DNA of 34,189 bases from Candidatus Dadabacteria bacterium (GCA_026710625.1 JAPOQQ010000064.1:1-34189); one strand, 5' to 3'. Positions 1 to 8,398 are shown, numbered from the stretch's first letter. Notes: generated from the letters alone by a model not told the origin. Made by a program: numbers and translations.

Positions 1-234
1 CCTCCTGTTGTGGTGGTAGGTACAGGTATCATGTGGGAATGGATTTTGGATTCAAGTCGGACGCATTCCTTAACGGCTGTTTTATGTATGCAATCAGGTG
101 GTTACAATACATCCAGCGCAAAACGTTGGGACAGTAGTGAATCCGTATCATATTACTGTATACCTGTGGCTTTTGCCAAACTCTACGGGTTGAAACCGCT
201 CCGCAAACTATTCTCTTTTTACGTTCAAAGGAAG

Positions 235-240
235 TATAAT
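235..240 (+). promoter_or_regulatory. Candidate -10 element (TATAAT) just upstream of the flavin oxidoreductase
   Basis: A perfect TATAAT lies 9 nt before the ATG at 250, so transcription would begin about 3 nt before the start codon (near-leaderless). No convincing -35 is seen at 16-18 bp spacing. The only SD-like run, AAAGGAAG at 227-234, is 15 nt from the ATG, too far to be typical. A chance TATAAT cannot be excluded. Confidence 0.3.
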
Positions 241-249
241 GTTTCGGAA

Positions 250-1347
250 ATGGAACTAGGATACTTCACTATGCCTCTTCATCCGTCCGGTTCTTCCCTT
301 TCCGATACGCTCGAAGCGGACATAGAGCAGATGGTTTTTCTCGACGAAATCGGTTTCAGGGAAGCCTGGATAGGAGAGCACTTCACTGCGGGCTGGGAGA
401 ACATACCGGCCCCCGATCTTTTTATAGCTAAAGCCGCTGCGCTTACGGAGCGGATAATCTTCGGTACGGGAGTTTCATGCCTGCCTCAGCATGACCCTTT
501 TATGCTGGCGCACAGGATAGCGGTTCTTGATCACCTGCTTAAGGGAAGATTCTACTGGGGAGTGGGAGCCGGGAGCTTTATTGGAGACTTCGAGGCATTC
601 GGCATAAACCCGAGAACAGGAGAGCAGAGACAGCTTATGAACGAGTCCCTTGAGATGATACTTAACCTCTGGAACGATCCGCGCCCGGGTACCTACGCCA
701 ACTCCCGGTGGAAGTTCGCTGTTCCCGATCCTGTGGAAAAGGTCAATCTTGGGGTGCACACGAAACCTTACCAGGAGCCCCATCCTCCCATAGCGGTTGC
801 GGGAATCTCGGAGAATTCCGCGAGCCTGAGGACTGCCGGGGAGCGTGACTGGATACCCATGAGCATAAATTTCGTTATCCCCGATGTGCTTAAATCTCAC
901 TGGGCGGGATATGAGCAGGGTGCAGACACTGCCGGCAGAACGCCGCAGAGGGCGAAATGGAGAATCGCAAGGGACGTCTATGTCGCGGAGACAACCGAAG
1001 AGGCGAGAAAAGAGGTAATAGAGGGCACGCTCGCAAGAGATTTCCGGGATTATTTTTTCACTCTAGTTCCCATGATAAGAGACAACCTGAATCTGTTTAA
1101 GGTTGACAAGTCAATGTCGGATCGGGAAGTAACCATAGACTACATGATCGAGAACATGTGGCTTGTGGGAAGTCCTGAAGATGTCGCCCGAAAAATAATC
1201 GAGCTTCATGAATTCGTCGGGGGATTCGGGGTACTTCTGGTCATGGGGCACGAGTGGAATCCTAAGGAAAAATGGCAGAAATCAATGAGGCTGCTCAAAG
1301 AAGAAGTTCTTCCGATTGTAAAAAAGAATCTGCAACGGGGAACCTGA
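250..1347 (+). CDS. LLM-class flavin-dependent oxidoreductase (bacterial luciferase-like monooxygenase)
   Basis: This 365-residue protein looks like a luciferase-like (F420/FMN-dependent TIM-barrel) monooxygenase of the limonene-monooxygenase-like branch. Visible family landmarks are the N-terminal MELGYFTMPLHPSG, the motif FREAWIGEHFT near residues 35-45, the GTGVSCLPQHDP strand-turn region, and RFYWGVGAGSF, which resembles the RvxlGvGaG stretch of the family. The open frame runs back to position 10, but the extra 80 residues look nothing like the family. The ATG at 250 gives the conserved N-terminus and normal length, so I start there. Substrate cannot be told from sequence; members oxidise terpenes, alkanes, sulfonates or similar compounds. 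The gene is convergent with cysH, with 16 nt between the stops, and stands alone as a transcription unit. Confidence 0.85.
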   Translation: MELGYFTMPLHPSGSSLSDTLEADIEQMVFLDEIGFREAWIGEHFTAGWENIPAPDLFIAKAAALTERIIFGTGVSCLPQHDPFMLAHRIAVLDHLLKGRFYWGVGAGSFIGDFEAFGINPRTGEQRQLMNESLEMILNLWNDPRPGTYANSRWKFAVPDPVEKVNLGVHTKPYQEPHPPIAVAGISENSASLRTAGERDWIPMSINFVIPDVLKSHWAGYEQGADTAGRTPQRAKWRIARDVYVAETTEEARKEVIEGTLARDFRDYFFTLVPMIRDNLNLFKVDKSMSDREVTIDYMIENMWLVGSPEDVARKIIELHEFVGGFGVLLVMGHEWNPKEKWQKSMRLLKEEVLPIVKKNLQRGT

Positions 1348-1363
1348 GAGTGCCCGCGGCTCT

Positions 1364-2092
1364 TTAGGACTGCGGTTCGTGACTGAAGTGAATTCCGCAT
1401 TCTTTGTCCGAGCCCTGCTCCCACCACCACCTGCCGGCCCTCGGATCTTCTCCCTCCTCGATGGCCCTCGTGCAGGGAGCGCATCCTATGCTTGGATATC
1501 CCATGTCGTGAAGCTTGTTGTAGGGAACGTCGTTTTTCCTTACGTAGTCCCACACCTGGTCGGCGGTCCAGTCGAGAATCGGGTTTATCTTGAGCATCTT
1601 TCCGTGCAGGTAGTCGATCTCAAACTTGCTTGACTCTGCGCGCTGCTCCGTCTGATCCGCCCTTATGGAAGTAATCCAGGCGTCGAGGGTTTTTAAGTAT
1701 CCGTTCAGGGGGTTGGTTTTCCTTACCTGGCAGCAAAGTCTTCTGTTCTCGACGCTTTTGTAAAAAAGATTCACCCCGCGGCTGGTCACCATTTCCTCCA
1801 CTTCGGCCGTGTCGGGGAAAAGCACCTCGATGTTGATATTGTACTTCTCTCTTGTTCTGTCCATGACGTCGTACGTATGCGAATGAAGCCTCCCGGTATC
1901 AAGAGTGAAGATTCTTGCCCCGGGGTCCGTTTTTGCGAACATGTCAACAAGCACCATTCCCTGGACCTGAAAGCTGGTCGCAAGTGCCACCGAGCGGCCG
2001 AGGTCCTTAGAAACCCAGGCGAGGATATCTTCGGGAGAACTTTGCTCAAACTCGCGATTGAGATTTTTTACGTCTTCTTCAGAGAACTTCAT
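1364..2092 (-). CDS. cysH: Assimilatory adenylyl-sulfate/phosphoadenylyl-sulfate reductase, [4Fe-4S] type
   Basis: This 242-residue cytoplasmic enzyme reduces APS or PAPS to sulfite with thioredoxin as donor. The PP-loop region begins near residues 34-45 (VALATSFQVQG). The iron-sulfur ligands of the APS-reductase type are all visible: Cys120-Cys121 in RLCCQVRK and Cys204/Cys207 in IGCAPC. The catalytic cysteine lies in the C-terminal ECGIHF motif (Cys232). The CC...CxxC set is typical of [4Fe-4S] enzymes that use APS, unlike the cluster-free E. coli PAPS reductase. Its ATG directly follows the stop codon of the PiT-family permease upstream, so the two are almost certainly co-transcribed. No sat or cysC homologue lies in the window. 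Confidence 0.93.
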   Translation of the reverse strand: MKFSEEDVKNLNREFEQSSPEDILAWVSKDLGRSVALATSFQVQGMVLVDMFAKTDPGARIFTLDTGRLHSHTYDVMDRTREKYNINIEVLFPDTAEVEEMVTSRGVNLFYKSVENRRLCCQVRKTNPLNGYLKTLDAWITSIRADQTEQRAESSKFEIDYLHGKMLKINPILDWTADQVWDYVRKNDVPYNKLHDMGYPSIGCAPCTRAIEEGEDPRAGRWWWEQGSDKECGIHFSHEPQS

Positions 2093-3100
2093 TTAACCCA
2101 GAAAACTCAGGTACGACGACAGACCGTACTTTATGTATATGAGGGATACGTAATAACTTACCCCTACGGTTACCACAGGAACAACAAACCAGAAAAAACC
2201 GATTTTTACAACATGGCTGTTTTTGGAAGTCCGGGCGAATCCGTGCTGTGCGCACGAAAAACCCACAACCCCGGCCGTTACTATCTCGGCGATCGAAACC
2301 GGAATTCCGTATAACGAAGCGAGCAGTATTATCACTGCTGCCGTAAACTCAACCGAGATAGCCCTTATGATGCATATCTCCGTTATTTTCTTTCCCAGCG
2401 TCTCAAGAACCCTGCCTCCCAGCAGAATTGCTCCCACTCCCATTGCGACACCGGCAAGAATCGCGCCCGGATAGGAGTCTATTAGCCCCAGGCTTACTAT
2501 GGGGCCTATGGCGTTTGCGGAATTGTTGGCGCCTCCTGAGAAGGCAATAAAAGTTCCGGATATGGTAATCAGCACAGTCAGGATAACGTTGACTCTTTTT
2601 TCCGAGAAATTACTTGCGAGATAATGGACTATCTTGAAATAGAAAAACTTTGCCACGGCGAAATTTATTAACCAGGCGACTATCGGCGCCAGAATCCACC
2701 ATTTGAGTACCCGGATGAAGCTGTCGGAATTAAGCGTCTGAGTATAAAGACCGATTCCCACTATGGCGCACACTATGGCGTGGGTGGTGGCTATGGGCGT
2801 GCGGACTACATTGGCCCAAGCGATGAAGCCTATCCCCAAGAGCAGAATTATAAATATGAAGCCTATATCGGAGGATAGGGTCTCGGCCGGCACTATTCCC
2901 TTACCTACGGTCTCCACCACGGGAGCTCCGGCCGTAAGCGCCCCTAGGAGGGCGAAGATGGCTATGAGCCATACGGCCTGTCTTTTCGACCTTACACCGG
3001 CACCGTATGATGTTGCCATGGATGCCGCGGAATTGTTGGCTCCTATGTTAAGGGCCAGAAATCCCGAAAGCACAAGTGTTACAACAAGTAAAACGCTCAA
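2093..3100 (-). CDS. PiT-family permease, probable CysP-like sulfate transporter (or phosphate transporter)
   Basis: This 335-residue integral membrane protein has about ten hydrophobic segments. It carries the duplicated PiT signature: LNIGANNSAASMATSYGAG near residues 17-35 and SGGANNSANAIGPIVS near 188-203. PiT proteins move phosphate, but the B. subtilis CysP branch moves sulfate. Here the gene immediately precedes cysH, and its stop codon abuts the cysH ATG, which favours sulfate import by context. That substrate assignment is inference. The start is TTG at 3100, set by a strong SD (GGGGAG, complement of 3109-3114) 8 nt upstream; the alternative starts lie inside the first membrane segment. 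Confidence 0.85.
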   Translation of the reverse strand: MSVLLVVTLVLSGFLALNIGANNSAASMATSYGAGVRSKRQAVWLIAIFALLGALTAGAPVVETVGKGIVPAETLSSDIGFIFIILLLGIGFIAWANVVRTPIATTHAIVCAIVGIGLYTQTLNSDSFIRVLKWWILAPIVAWLINFAVAKFFYFKIVHYLASNFSEKRVNVILTVLITISGTFIAFSGGANNSANAIGPIVSLGLIDSYPGAILAGVAMGVGAILLGGRVLETLGKKITEICIIRAISVEFTAAVIILLASLYGIPVSIAEIVTAGVVGFSCAQHGFARTSKNSHVVKIGFFWFVVPVVTVGVSYYVSLIYIKYGLSSYLSFLG

Positions 3101-3200
3101 TAAATTATCTCCCCGCCTAAATGTCGGCGGCAGTAATTACGTAAAAACCAAATAGCATTCCGGTTTGTCCGAAAAACAAAAGGGTTTTGCGTGGAGTTTC

Positions 3201-3743
3201 CTAGAGAAGTTCCGAAACCCTGAATATGGAAAAAAAGCTACAGCCCCGCTCAAGGAAAGCTTTTTCTGTCTCCTCTCCCCTGTCGACGACGCAGAGAACC
3301 CCGCGGACCTCGGCTCCGGCGGACTCTACGAGATCAATGGCTCTTCGCACGGAACCACCAGTCGTAATCACGTCCTCAACTATGGCCACACTGTCTCCTT
3401 GGGTAAGTCCGCCCTCTATCATGTTTCCGGTACCATGTTCCTTTTCCTTCTTTCTTACTATGAATCCGCGAAGCGGCATGCTCCGCTCATAACTTCTGGA
3501 AATGATGGCTCCCACCATCGGATCGGCGCCCGTGGATGGTCCTCCGACGGCCGTTACATCCCCCTGAGCGGCGATTTTGTCCAGGAATATCTCCGATATC
3601 AGATGGGCGCCTTCAGGGTCCAAGGTCGTGAGCCTGGCGTCAATGTAGTAGGAACTCTGCTTTCCCGATGCTAGGGTGAAATTTCCGAGCAGGATTGATT
3701 TGCTTTTGAGAATTAGTTTTAATTTTTCCCTGCTCTTGTTCAT
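3201..3743 (-). CDS. pyrE: Orotate phosphoribosyltransferase
   Basis: PyrE transfers phosphoribose from PRPP to orotate to make OMP in pyrimidine synthesis. The 180-residue form begins at the ATG at 3743. The open frame extends upstream to 3932, but those 63 residues are polar, unlike the family, and overlap the divergent glycosyltransferase gene. The PRPP-binding motif VAIVEDVITTGGS is intact in the second half. The N-terminal GNFTLASGKQSSYYIDARL is the classical orotate-site region, and VGGPSTGADPMVGAI follows as in characterised OPRTases. No pyrF lies beside it. The gene is transcribed divergently from the GT-C gene, with about 50 bp between starts. Confidence 0.94.
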   Translation of the reverse strand: MNKSREKLKLILKSKSILLGNFTLASGKQSSYYIDARLTTLDPEGAHLISEIFLDKIAAQGDVTAVGGPSTGADPMVGAIISRSYERSMPLRGFIVRKKEKEHGTGNMIEGGLTQGDSVAIVEDVITTGGSVRRAIDLVESAGAEVRGVLCVVDRGEETEKAFLERGCSFFSIFRVSELL

Positions 3744-3795
3744 CTTCCGGGATTCCGAACCGAATGAAACATTATTTTCGTAATTGTACCTATTG

Positions 3796-5214
3796 ATGCG
3801 GAAAATCAATAAATCTAACTGGTTCCTTTTTCTGTGCGGAATTGCCGTTTTTCTCCTGCTCGGAGCTATAGCGAAAATCTCCCCGGAACTTTCCTCCGGG
3901 GCTTTTGAGAAAGACCTGATCCCGGTTTTCATATCGCTTCTGATTGCCGCCTCGGCTGTTTACTTCGTGGCTGTGGGAAGTTTCAGAAAAAACCGCGCGT
4001 GTTCGCTTCTTCTCATAATTCTTTTCGGTCTCGGGTTCCGCGTTCTCTTTCTTTTTTCAACCCCGATACTTGAAAACGACTACCACCGCTACTTCTGGGA
4101 CGGCGCCGTTGTTGCAAGCGGAATGAATCCCTACGAGTACTCTCCAGAGGAAGTGGCGAAAGGCGGGGGAAACGAAAGACTTAAGGAACTCAAGCGCCTC
4201 TACGGCGATACGCTTGAGAAAGTAAATCATCCCCACGTAAAAACCATCTATCCGCCTGTCGCGGAATTCTTCTTTGCCGTATCCTACAAAATATCTCCCA
4301 TGGGTGCCACGACGTGGAGGATTCTGCTCATGGTGTTTGATCTGGTTACGCTAGGGCTTCTGCTTGCTAGCCTGAAGAAGCTCGGCATCCCTCGTCAATA
4401 TTCCATTATCTACTGGTGGAACCCGCTTCTGGTAAAAGAAATATTCAACTCCCTGCACATGGATGTCCTGGCGTTTCCGTTCGTACTGGGAGCGATTCTG
4501 CTTTTTCTCTGCGAAAAGAAAAGACTCTGGGCGCTCGTCCTTTCGTTCGCAGTGGGAATCAAGCTCTGGCCGGCACTTCTTTTCGGAATGTTTTTAAGCC
4601 CCCTTAAGGAGAAACGGCGAACGTTGCTGCAGGTCTTTATTTTCGCCATCGCGGTCTTAATCATATTTTTTCCCCTGGTTGTATTTAAGCTGGATTCGAC
4701 TTCCGGCATCGTAGCGTACGGAAAAAGCTGGCAGAACAACAGCCCGTTCTTCGCGGCGGTTCTTTCGGGATGGGAGTTTGTTCTGGAGGCGTTTGATATT
4801 CACCCTGGACATGCGCAGGCGCATTCAAGAATCGGTCTCGTCGCGATTTTTCTTCTCTGGAAGTTTTACGTGGCATTTGTATGCAGGTCTTTAGGTCTCC
4901 ACAGGAAGGCTCTTCTCATAATTGGAGGGGTGTTTCTGTTGATCCCGGCGCAGTTTCCTTGGTACTACACGTGGCTTCTTCCGTTTCTCTGCATAGCTCC
5001 AAGCCCGGGGTTTCTTGCTCTAACCGCACTGCTCCCGCTTTATTACTTTCAGTACTATTTTCCCCTTCATTCCGAGGAAGGTGGAATATTTGCAGATGCG
5101 GTGATATGGATAGAATTTGCGCCCGTATGGGTCCTTCTCGCTTGGGAATGGTGGAGGTTTCGGGCTTCGAAAAAAGCCTCAGCCATCCGAACAGACATTG
5201 TTGATAGCGGCTGA
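3796..5214 (+). CDS. Polytopic membrane glycosyltransferase, GT-C fold (GT87/mannosyltransferase-like)
   Basis: This protein of about 472 residues has roughly 10-12 membrane segments. After the first two or three segments comes an acidic loop, ENDYHRYFWDGAVVASGMNPYEYSP. This is the hallmark of GT-C lipid-linked-sugar glycosyltransferases such as alpha-mannosyltransferases of the DUF2029/GT87 type, where the Asp is a catalytic candidate. A later YPPVAEFFFA segment and WWNPLLVKEIFNSLHMD are also typical. It probably transfers a sugar from a polyprenyl-phosphate carrier on the periplasmic face; acceptor and sugar are unknown. The ATG at 3796 is preferred over an in-frame TTG at 3784; neither has a clear SD. 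The gene converges on threonine synthase, 42 nt apart. Cluster context gives no functional hint. Confidence 0.75.
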   Translation: MRKINKSNWFLFLCGIAVFLLLGAIAKISPELSSGAFEKDLIPVFISLLIAASAVYFVAVGSFRKNRACSLLLIILFGLGFRVLFLFSTPILENDYHRYFWDGAVVASGMNPYEYSPEEVAKGGGNERLKELKRLYGDTLEKVNHPHVKTIYPPVAEFFFAVSYKISPMGATTWRILLMVFDLVTLGLLLASLKKLGIPRQYSIIYWWNPLLVKEIFNSLHMDVLAFPFVLGAILLFLCEKKRLWALVLSFAVGIKLWPALLFGMFLSPLKEKRRTLLQVFIFAIAVLIIFFPLVVFKLDSTSGIVAYGKSWQNNSPFFAAVLSGWEFVLEAFDIHPGHAQAHSRIGLVAIFLLWKFYVAFVCRSLGLHRKALLIIGGVFLLIPAQFPWYYTWLLPFLCIAPSPGFLALTALLPLYYFQYYFPLHSEEGGIFADAVIWIEFAPVWVLLAWEWWRFRASKKASAIRTDIVDSG

Positions 5215-5256
5215 GAACAAGGAATCATTCAGGTTGCCGAACGACTCTTATGATGA

Positions 5257-6594
5257 TTACTGGACCGGAATTCTGCTTTGTATTGCGTCTCTCACGGCCT
5301 TGTAGTCGTTTGGAAGTTCCACCGGAACATTGCTTAGCTCAGAAGATATCCCCTCAATGGCGGATCTGTGGTAGCCGGCTTTGAACTCAACGAATTTAAG
5401 CCCGTGAGCAGTGGAAACCACCACTATTTTTTCCTTGGGAGAGAGAACCTTCTTATCAAGCAGTTTCAAAAAGACTGCGAGTGCAACTCCCGTATGGGGG
5501 CAGTTAAACGTGCCCGTTCTGTCCGCCATCGCCGAGGCGTGGGAGAGCTCGTCTTCCGATGCCTGCTCCACGATTCCGTCGAATCGCCTGAGGATCGAAA
5601 TCGCTTTGTTAATGCTTACGGGGTTTCCGATCTGTATGGCGTTTGCGAGGGTTTTCTTCGCTCTCACGGGGCTAAATTCTTCGAAGCCATTAAGAAAGCT
5701 CAGGTAAAGGGGGTTTGCGTTCTCCGCCTGCGCACAGACTATTCTCGGAAGTTTTTTTATGACGCCGAGATCATACATCATCAGGAATCCTTTCCCGAGC
5801 GCTGACACGTTGCCGAGATTGCCGCCTGGAATTATCACCCAGTCCGGAATCTCCCAGTTAAATTGCTGGCAAAGTTCTATGCTTATGGTTTTCTGTCCCT
5901 CTATGCGCAGGGAATTAATAGAATTTGCGAGATAGATGTTATGATCGCTGGTGATTCTCTGGACCATCTCCATGCAGCCGTCAAAGTCCGTATTCAGGGA
6001 AAGAACCAGAGATCCATTCGATATGGGCTGGATCAACTGGGCAATGGATACCTTGTCTTTGGGGAGGAAAACTATAGAAGGAATACCTGCTGATGCACAG
6101 TAGGCCGCCAAGGCAGCCGAGGTATCGCCCGTTGAGGCACAAGCTACCGCCGGGATGCTCACGTTGTCGCTTATCATCTGTTTTACGGCCGAGACGAGCA
6201 CGGTCATCCCCAGATCCTTGAAGGATCCCGTGTGACTGTTGCCACACATCTTTATCCAGAGATCTTCAGCGCCGACCTGCTTTCCGAACCTCTCGGCCCA
6301 GAAAAGGTTCGTGCATCCCTCGTACATTGAAACTATGTTCTCGTTTTCAAGCGAGGGCAGAACCCACTCCTTCTTCCCCCAGACGCCGCTTCCAAAGGGC
6401 CAGACCTGCTTTCTGTACCTGCTGTCAAAAAGCTCTTTCCATTCCTCGGGCGTCTTCCGCCCTAGAAATTCCATGTCGTGCTGGACGTCAAGAAGGTTGT
6501 CGCACTTCCTGCATCTGTAGATGATTTCATCAAGGGGATAGGTTTCAGAGCAGTTCTCGTCGATGCATCTGAAATGGGCTCGGTACTCACTCAT
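5257..6594 (-). CDS. thrC: Threonine synthase (PLP-dependent)
   Basis: The 445-residue enzyme converts O-phosphohomoserine to threonine. The N-terminus holds a zinc-ribbon-like set of cysteines (residues 10, 15, 28 and 31, FRC...C...YRCRKC), as in the archaeal/plant-like class of threonine synthases. The PLP lysine is in SHTGSFKDLG (Lys126). The later GGNLGNVSALGKG is the phosphate-binding glycine loop, and CASTGDTSAALAAYCA is also characteristic. I choose the ATG at 6594 over the in-frame ATG at 6612, because a TTGACA/TACTTT promoter (6604-6632) would place the upstream ATG inside the promoter spacer. No homoserine kinase gene is adjacent. Confidence 0.93.
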   Translation of the reverse strand: MSEYRAHFRCIDENCSETYPLDEIIYRCRKCDNLLDVQHDMEFLGRKTPEEWKELFDSRYRKQVWPFGSGVWGKKEWVLPSLENENIVSMYEGCTNLFWAERFGKQVGAEDLWIKMCGNSHTGSFKDLGMTVLVSAVKQMISDNVSIPAVACASTGDTSAALAAYCASAGIPSIVFLPKDKVSIAQLIQPISNGSLVLSLNTDFDGCMEMVQRITSDHNIYLANSINSLRIEGQKTISIELCQQFNWEIPDWVIIPGGNLGNVSALGKGFLMMYDLGVIKKLPRIVCAQAENANPLYLSFLNGFEEFSPVRAKKTLANAIQIGNPVSINKAISILRRFDGIVEQASEDELSHASAMADRTGTFNCPHTGVALAVFLKLLDKKVLSPKEKIVVVSTAHGLKFVEFKAGYHRSAIEGISSELSNVPVELPNDYKAVRDAIQSRIPVQ

Positions 6595-6603
6595 TGAATT
6601 AAC

Positions 6604-6632
6604 AAAGTACATTTTGCCGTTTTTCCTGTCAA
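6604..6632 (-). promoter_or_regulatory. Sigma70-type promoter of thrC, near-leaderless
   Basis: On the minus strand TTGACA (complement of 6627-6632), a 17-bp spacer and TACTTT (complement of 6604-6609) precede thrC. The expected transcription start near 6597 would leave only a few nucleotides before the ATG at 6594. No SD is visible there, consistent with leaderless translation. Confidence 0.5.
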
Positions 6633-6714
6633 CGCTTGGTAAACCCCAATGCAGAATTTTCCATCGCCCTTATTCAGGGAATCGAGGTTCAAGGACTCGT
6701 GTTGTTAACCGGTT

Positions 6715-6918
6715 ATGGTGCCGAATAAAGAAGGGGTGATTCTTGCCGTTTGCGGGGAAAGGGGCGAAATGGAAGGCTTAACTCCCAGGTCCGAACTAGC
6801 ATCACTATTTGCAGAAAACGAGATTTTTATGGCTGAGCAAAGAGTGAGAAAACACTATCCAAAAGCTGATCTTGAAAAGATACCAGTTGGAAGTGTTCTA
6901 ATATTTCCAAAAGATTAG
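6715..6918 (+). CDS. Small hypothetical protein, 67 residues
   Basis: I do not recognise this short frame. It encodes 67 mostly polar residues and ends VGSVLIFPKD; no signal peptide or membrane segment is seen. A stop codon lies two codons before the ATG, so the frame cannot extend upstream. There is no convincing SD (TAACCGGTT precedes the ATG). Amino-acid composition is balanced enough to be a real small protein or the remnant of a longer one. It sits between the divergent thrC promoter and a 200-nt region without a clear gene. Confidence 0.35.
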   Translation: MVPNKEGVILAVCGERGEMEGLTPRSELASLFAENEIFMAEQRVRKHYPKADLEKIPVGSVLIFPKD

Positions 6919-7124
6919 AGCGGGAGCACGACTCCAGCCGTAGACTGTGTTACTATGCCCGTGAGGGTACAAGCAAAGTGTCGATAACGATGCGTATTAG
7001 GTATAGCGGCCAGCCAACGCAGAGTACTAACCCACGTATCTCCTAACTTGAGAATCACTTTGAAATCCCAAATCCCCGCATTCATTGACACTGACAGAGG
7101 CTTTCGGTAGTCTGGAAGAATCGG
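6919..7124. other. 206-bp spacer without a supported gene, possible degraded coding sequence
   Basis: All + frames are interrupted by stops here. On the minus strand one frame stays open across the whole spacer and continues antisense through the acylphosphatase gene. Its part outside acyP (about 63 codons, ending VVLPL) is hydrophobic and protein-like, but has no start or SD of its own. It may be a relic. No tRNA, terminator or strong promoter is evident. Confidence 0.3.
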
Positions 7125-7418
7125 ATGGAACGAAGAGCCGTTATCCTGGTAAAGGGAAGGGTACAGGGAGTTTATTTCAGAGCCTCGACGGCCCAAACAG
7201 CGACTGAGCTTGGCATCAAGGGACATGTCGAGAACCTTATGGATGGAGACGTCAGAATAGTCGCTGAAGGAACGACCGAGAACCTCGAAAAGCTGATTAA
7301 GTGGTGCGGAGAAGGGCCGTCCCACGCAAAGGTCGAGTCGGTTGAATTCAAGTGGCTTCCACCTGAGGGCGGGTTCATCGATTTTCGTATAAGCAAGACT
7401 CAAAGGAGATCAGATTGA
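7125..7418 (+). CDS. acyP: Acylphosphatase
   Basis: This 97-residue protein has the usual acylphosphatase length and hydrolyses acyl-phosphate bonds such as those of carbamoyl phosphate or 1,3-bisphosphoglycerate. The signature VKGRVQGVYFRAST contains the catalytic arginine (residue 19), and the second signature GIKGHVENLMDGDVRI contains the catalytic asparagine (residue 37). It heads a compact + strand run: its TGA overlaps the TTG start of the next gene, indicating translational coupling. Confidence 0.95.
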   Translation: MERRAVILVKGRVQGVYFRASTAQTATELGIKGHVENLMDGDVRIVAEGTTENLEKLIKWCGEGPSHAKVESVEFKWLPPEGGFIDFRISKTQRRSD

Positions 7419-8056
7419 TAATAAAATGCATCCCGGGCGGGATATTCATTGAAAACTGTTACATCATAGGGGATGAAGATACGAACGAGGCTATGCTAGT
7501 TGATCCCGGAGAGCAGATAGCGGAGATATCCGAGGAAATCGAAAGATCGGGGCTCGAGGTAAAAAAAATAGTTAACACCCACGCGCACCTGGATCACGTG
7601 GCCGGTGTCGAGACTTTCAAGAAAATGCTTGGCATACCCTTTTACATACACGAAAAAGAACAACCCGTGCTTGATGTGCTTCCCGAGGCGAAGATGAGAT
7701 TCCCCGGATTTGATTTTGTCGAAGTTCCCGAGGTAGATGGTTACGTGAAGGAAGGAGAAACCCTTTCTGTGGGGAATCTCAGGGGAGAAATACTCCTTGT
7801 TCCGGGACACACCTGGGGGCATATATGTTTTGTTTTCGGAGAATCGATAATAGCTGGAGACACTGTTTTCGCCGGAAGCGTAGGCAGGGTGGATCTCACC
7901 GGGGGAACAACCATGACGGAGCTTGTCGAGTCGATCCGCTCCGAGATTCTTAAATATCCCGACCATTACGAAATCCATCCGGGACACGGCCCTCAAACGA
8001 CAGTGGGAATTGAAAAAAGGACCAATCCTTTTCTCGTGGGAACTTTTGCTATTTAG
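7415..8056 (+). CDS. Metallo-beta-lactamase-fold hydrolase (glyoxalase II-like)
   Basis: The 213-residue protein carries the full zinc-ligand set of the glyoxalase II branch: THAHLDHVAG near residues 52-61, the later GHTWGH histidine, GDTVFAGSVGR with the bridging aspartate, and the C-terminal HPGHGPQTT. It probably hydrolyses a thioester such as S-lactoylglutathione or a related thiol adduct, but the short C-terminus lacks the glutathione-binding extension of classical GloB. Start is TTG at 7415, overlapping the acyP stop (TTGA), with a strong SD AAAGGAGAT at 7402-7410. The nearby ATG is out of frame. Confidence 0.9.
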   Translation: MIIKCIPGGIFIENCYIIGDEDTNEAMLVDPGEQIAEISEEIERSGLEVKKIVNTHAHLDHVAGVETFKKMLGIPFYIHEKEQPVLDVLPEAKMRFPGFDFVEVPEVDGYVKEGETLSVGNLRGEILLVPGHTWGHICFVFGESIIAGDTVFAGSVGRVDLTGGTTMTELVESIRSEILKYPDHYEIHPGHGPQTTVGIEKRTNPFLVGTFAI

Positions 8057-8063
8057 AGGAGAT

Positions 8064-8339
8064 ATGAGACCGGAAAGATTCATCAGGTTGGCTGTGTACT
8101 CGGTGGTTGCCGTGGTGGTGGCCTTGATGTTTTTCAACGAGATTTCCAAGGTCTATTTTCTCAAGAACGAAAACAAGAGGATAGAGAAGAAGATAGAGGA
8201 CTTGGAAGCGCAGAACAGTGCGCACAGGGAGGAAATAAAGGCCCTGAAGCAAGACGAAAGATACATTGAGAAAATACTGAGAGAGGAACTGGGGATGATA
8301 AAAGACAAAGAAAAGATATTCAGGTTCAAAGAAGAATAA
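8064..8339 (+). CDS. ftsB: Septum formation initiator, FtsB/DivIC family
   Basis: This 91-residue single-pass protein has a short cytoplasmic N-terminus, one membrane segment (about residues 10-27, LAVYSVVAVVVALMFF) and a predicted coiled coil (about 35-70, rich in Glu/Lys heptads). It ends with the family signature YIEKILREELGMIKDKEKIFRF. FtsB bridges FtsL and FtsQ in the divisome. The ATG at 8064 has an SD (AGAGGAGAT) directly upstream, 7 nt after the hydrolase stop. An in-frame upstream extension inside the previous gene is not supported. Confidence 0.88.
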   Translation: MRPERFIRLAVYSVVAVVVALMFFNEISKVYFLKNENKRIEKKIEDLEAQNSAHREEIKALKQDERYIEKILREELGMIKDKEKIFRFKEE

Positions 8340-8398
8340 CTTGGCAGCTTTCATTCTTTGTTTAAAAGTTGCTCTGAAACAGTATCTGCTTTAAACGG

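Noticed and set aside
10-249. N-terminal extension of the flavin oxidoreductase
   Set aside because: The extra 80 residues do not resemble the family, while the ATG at 250 gives the conserved N-terminus and normal length.
3744-3932. 63-residue extension of PyrE
   Set aside because: It overlaps the divergent glycosyltransferase gene and is unlike any orotate phosphoribosyltransferase; the ATG at 3743 gives standard length.
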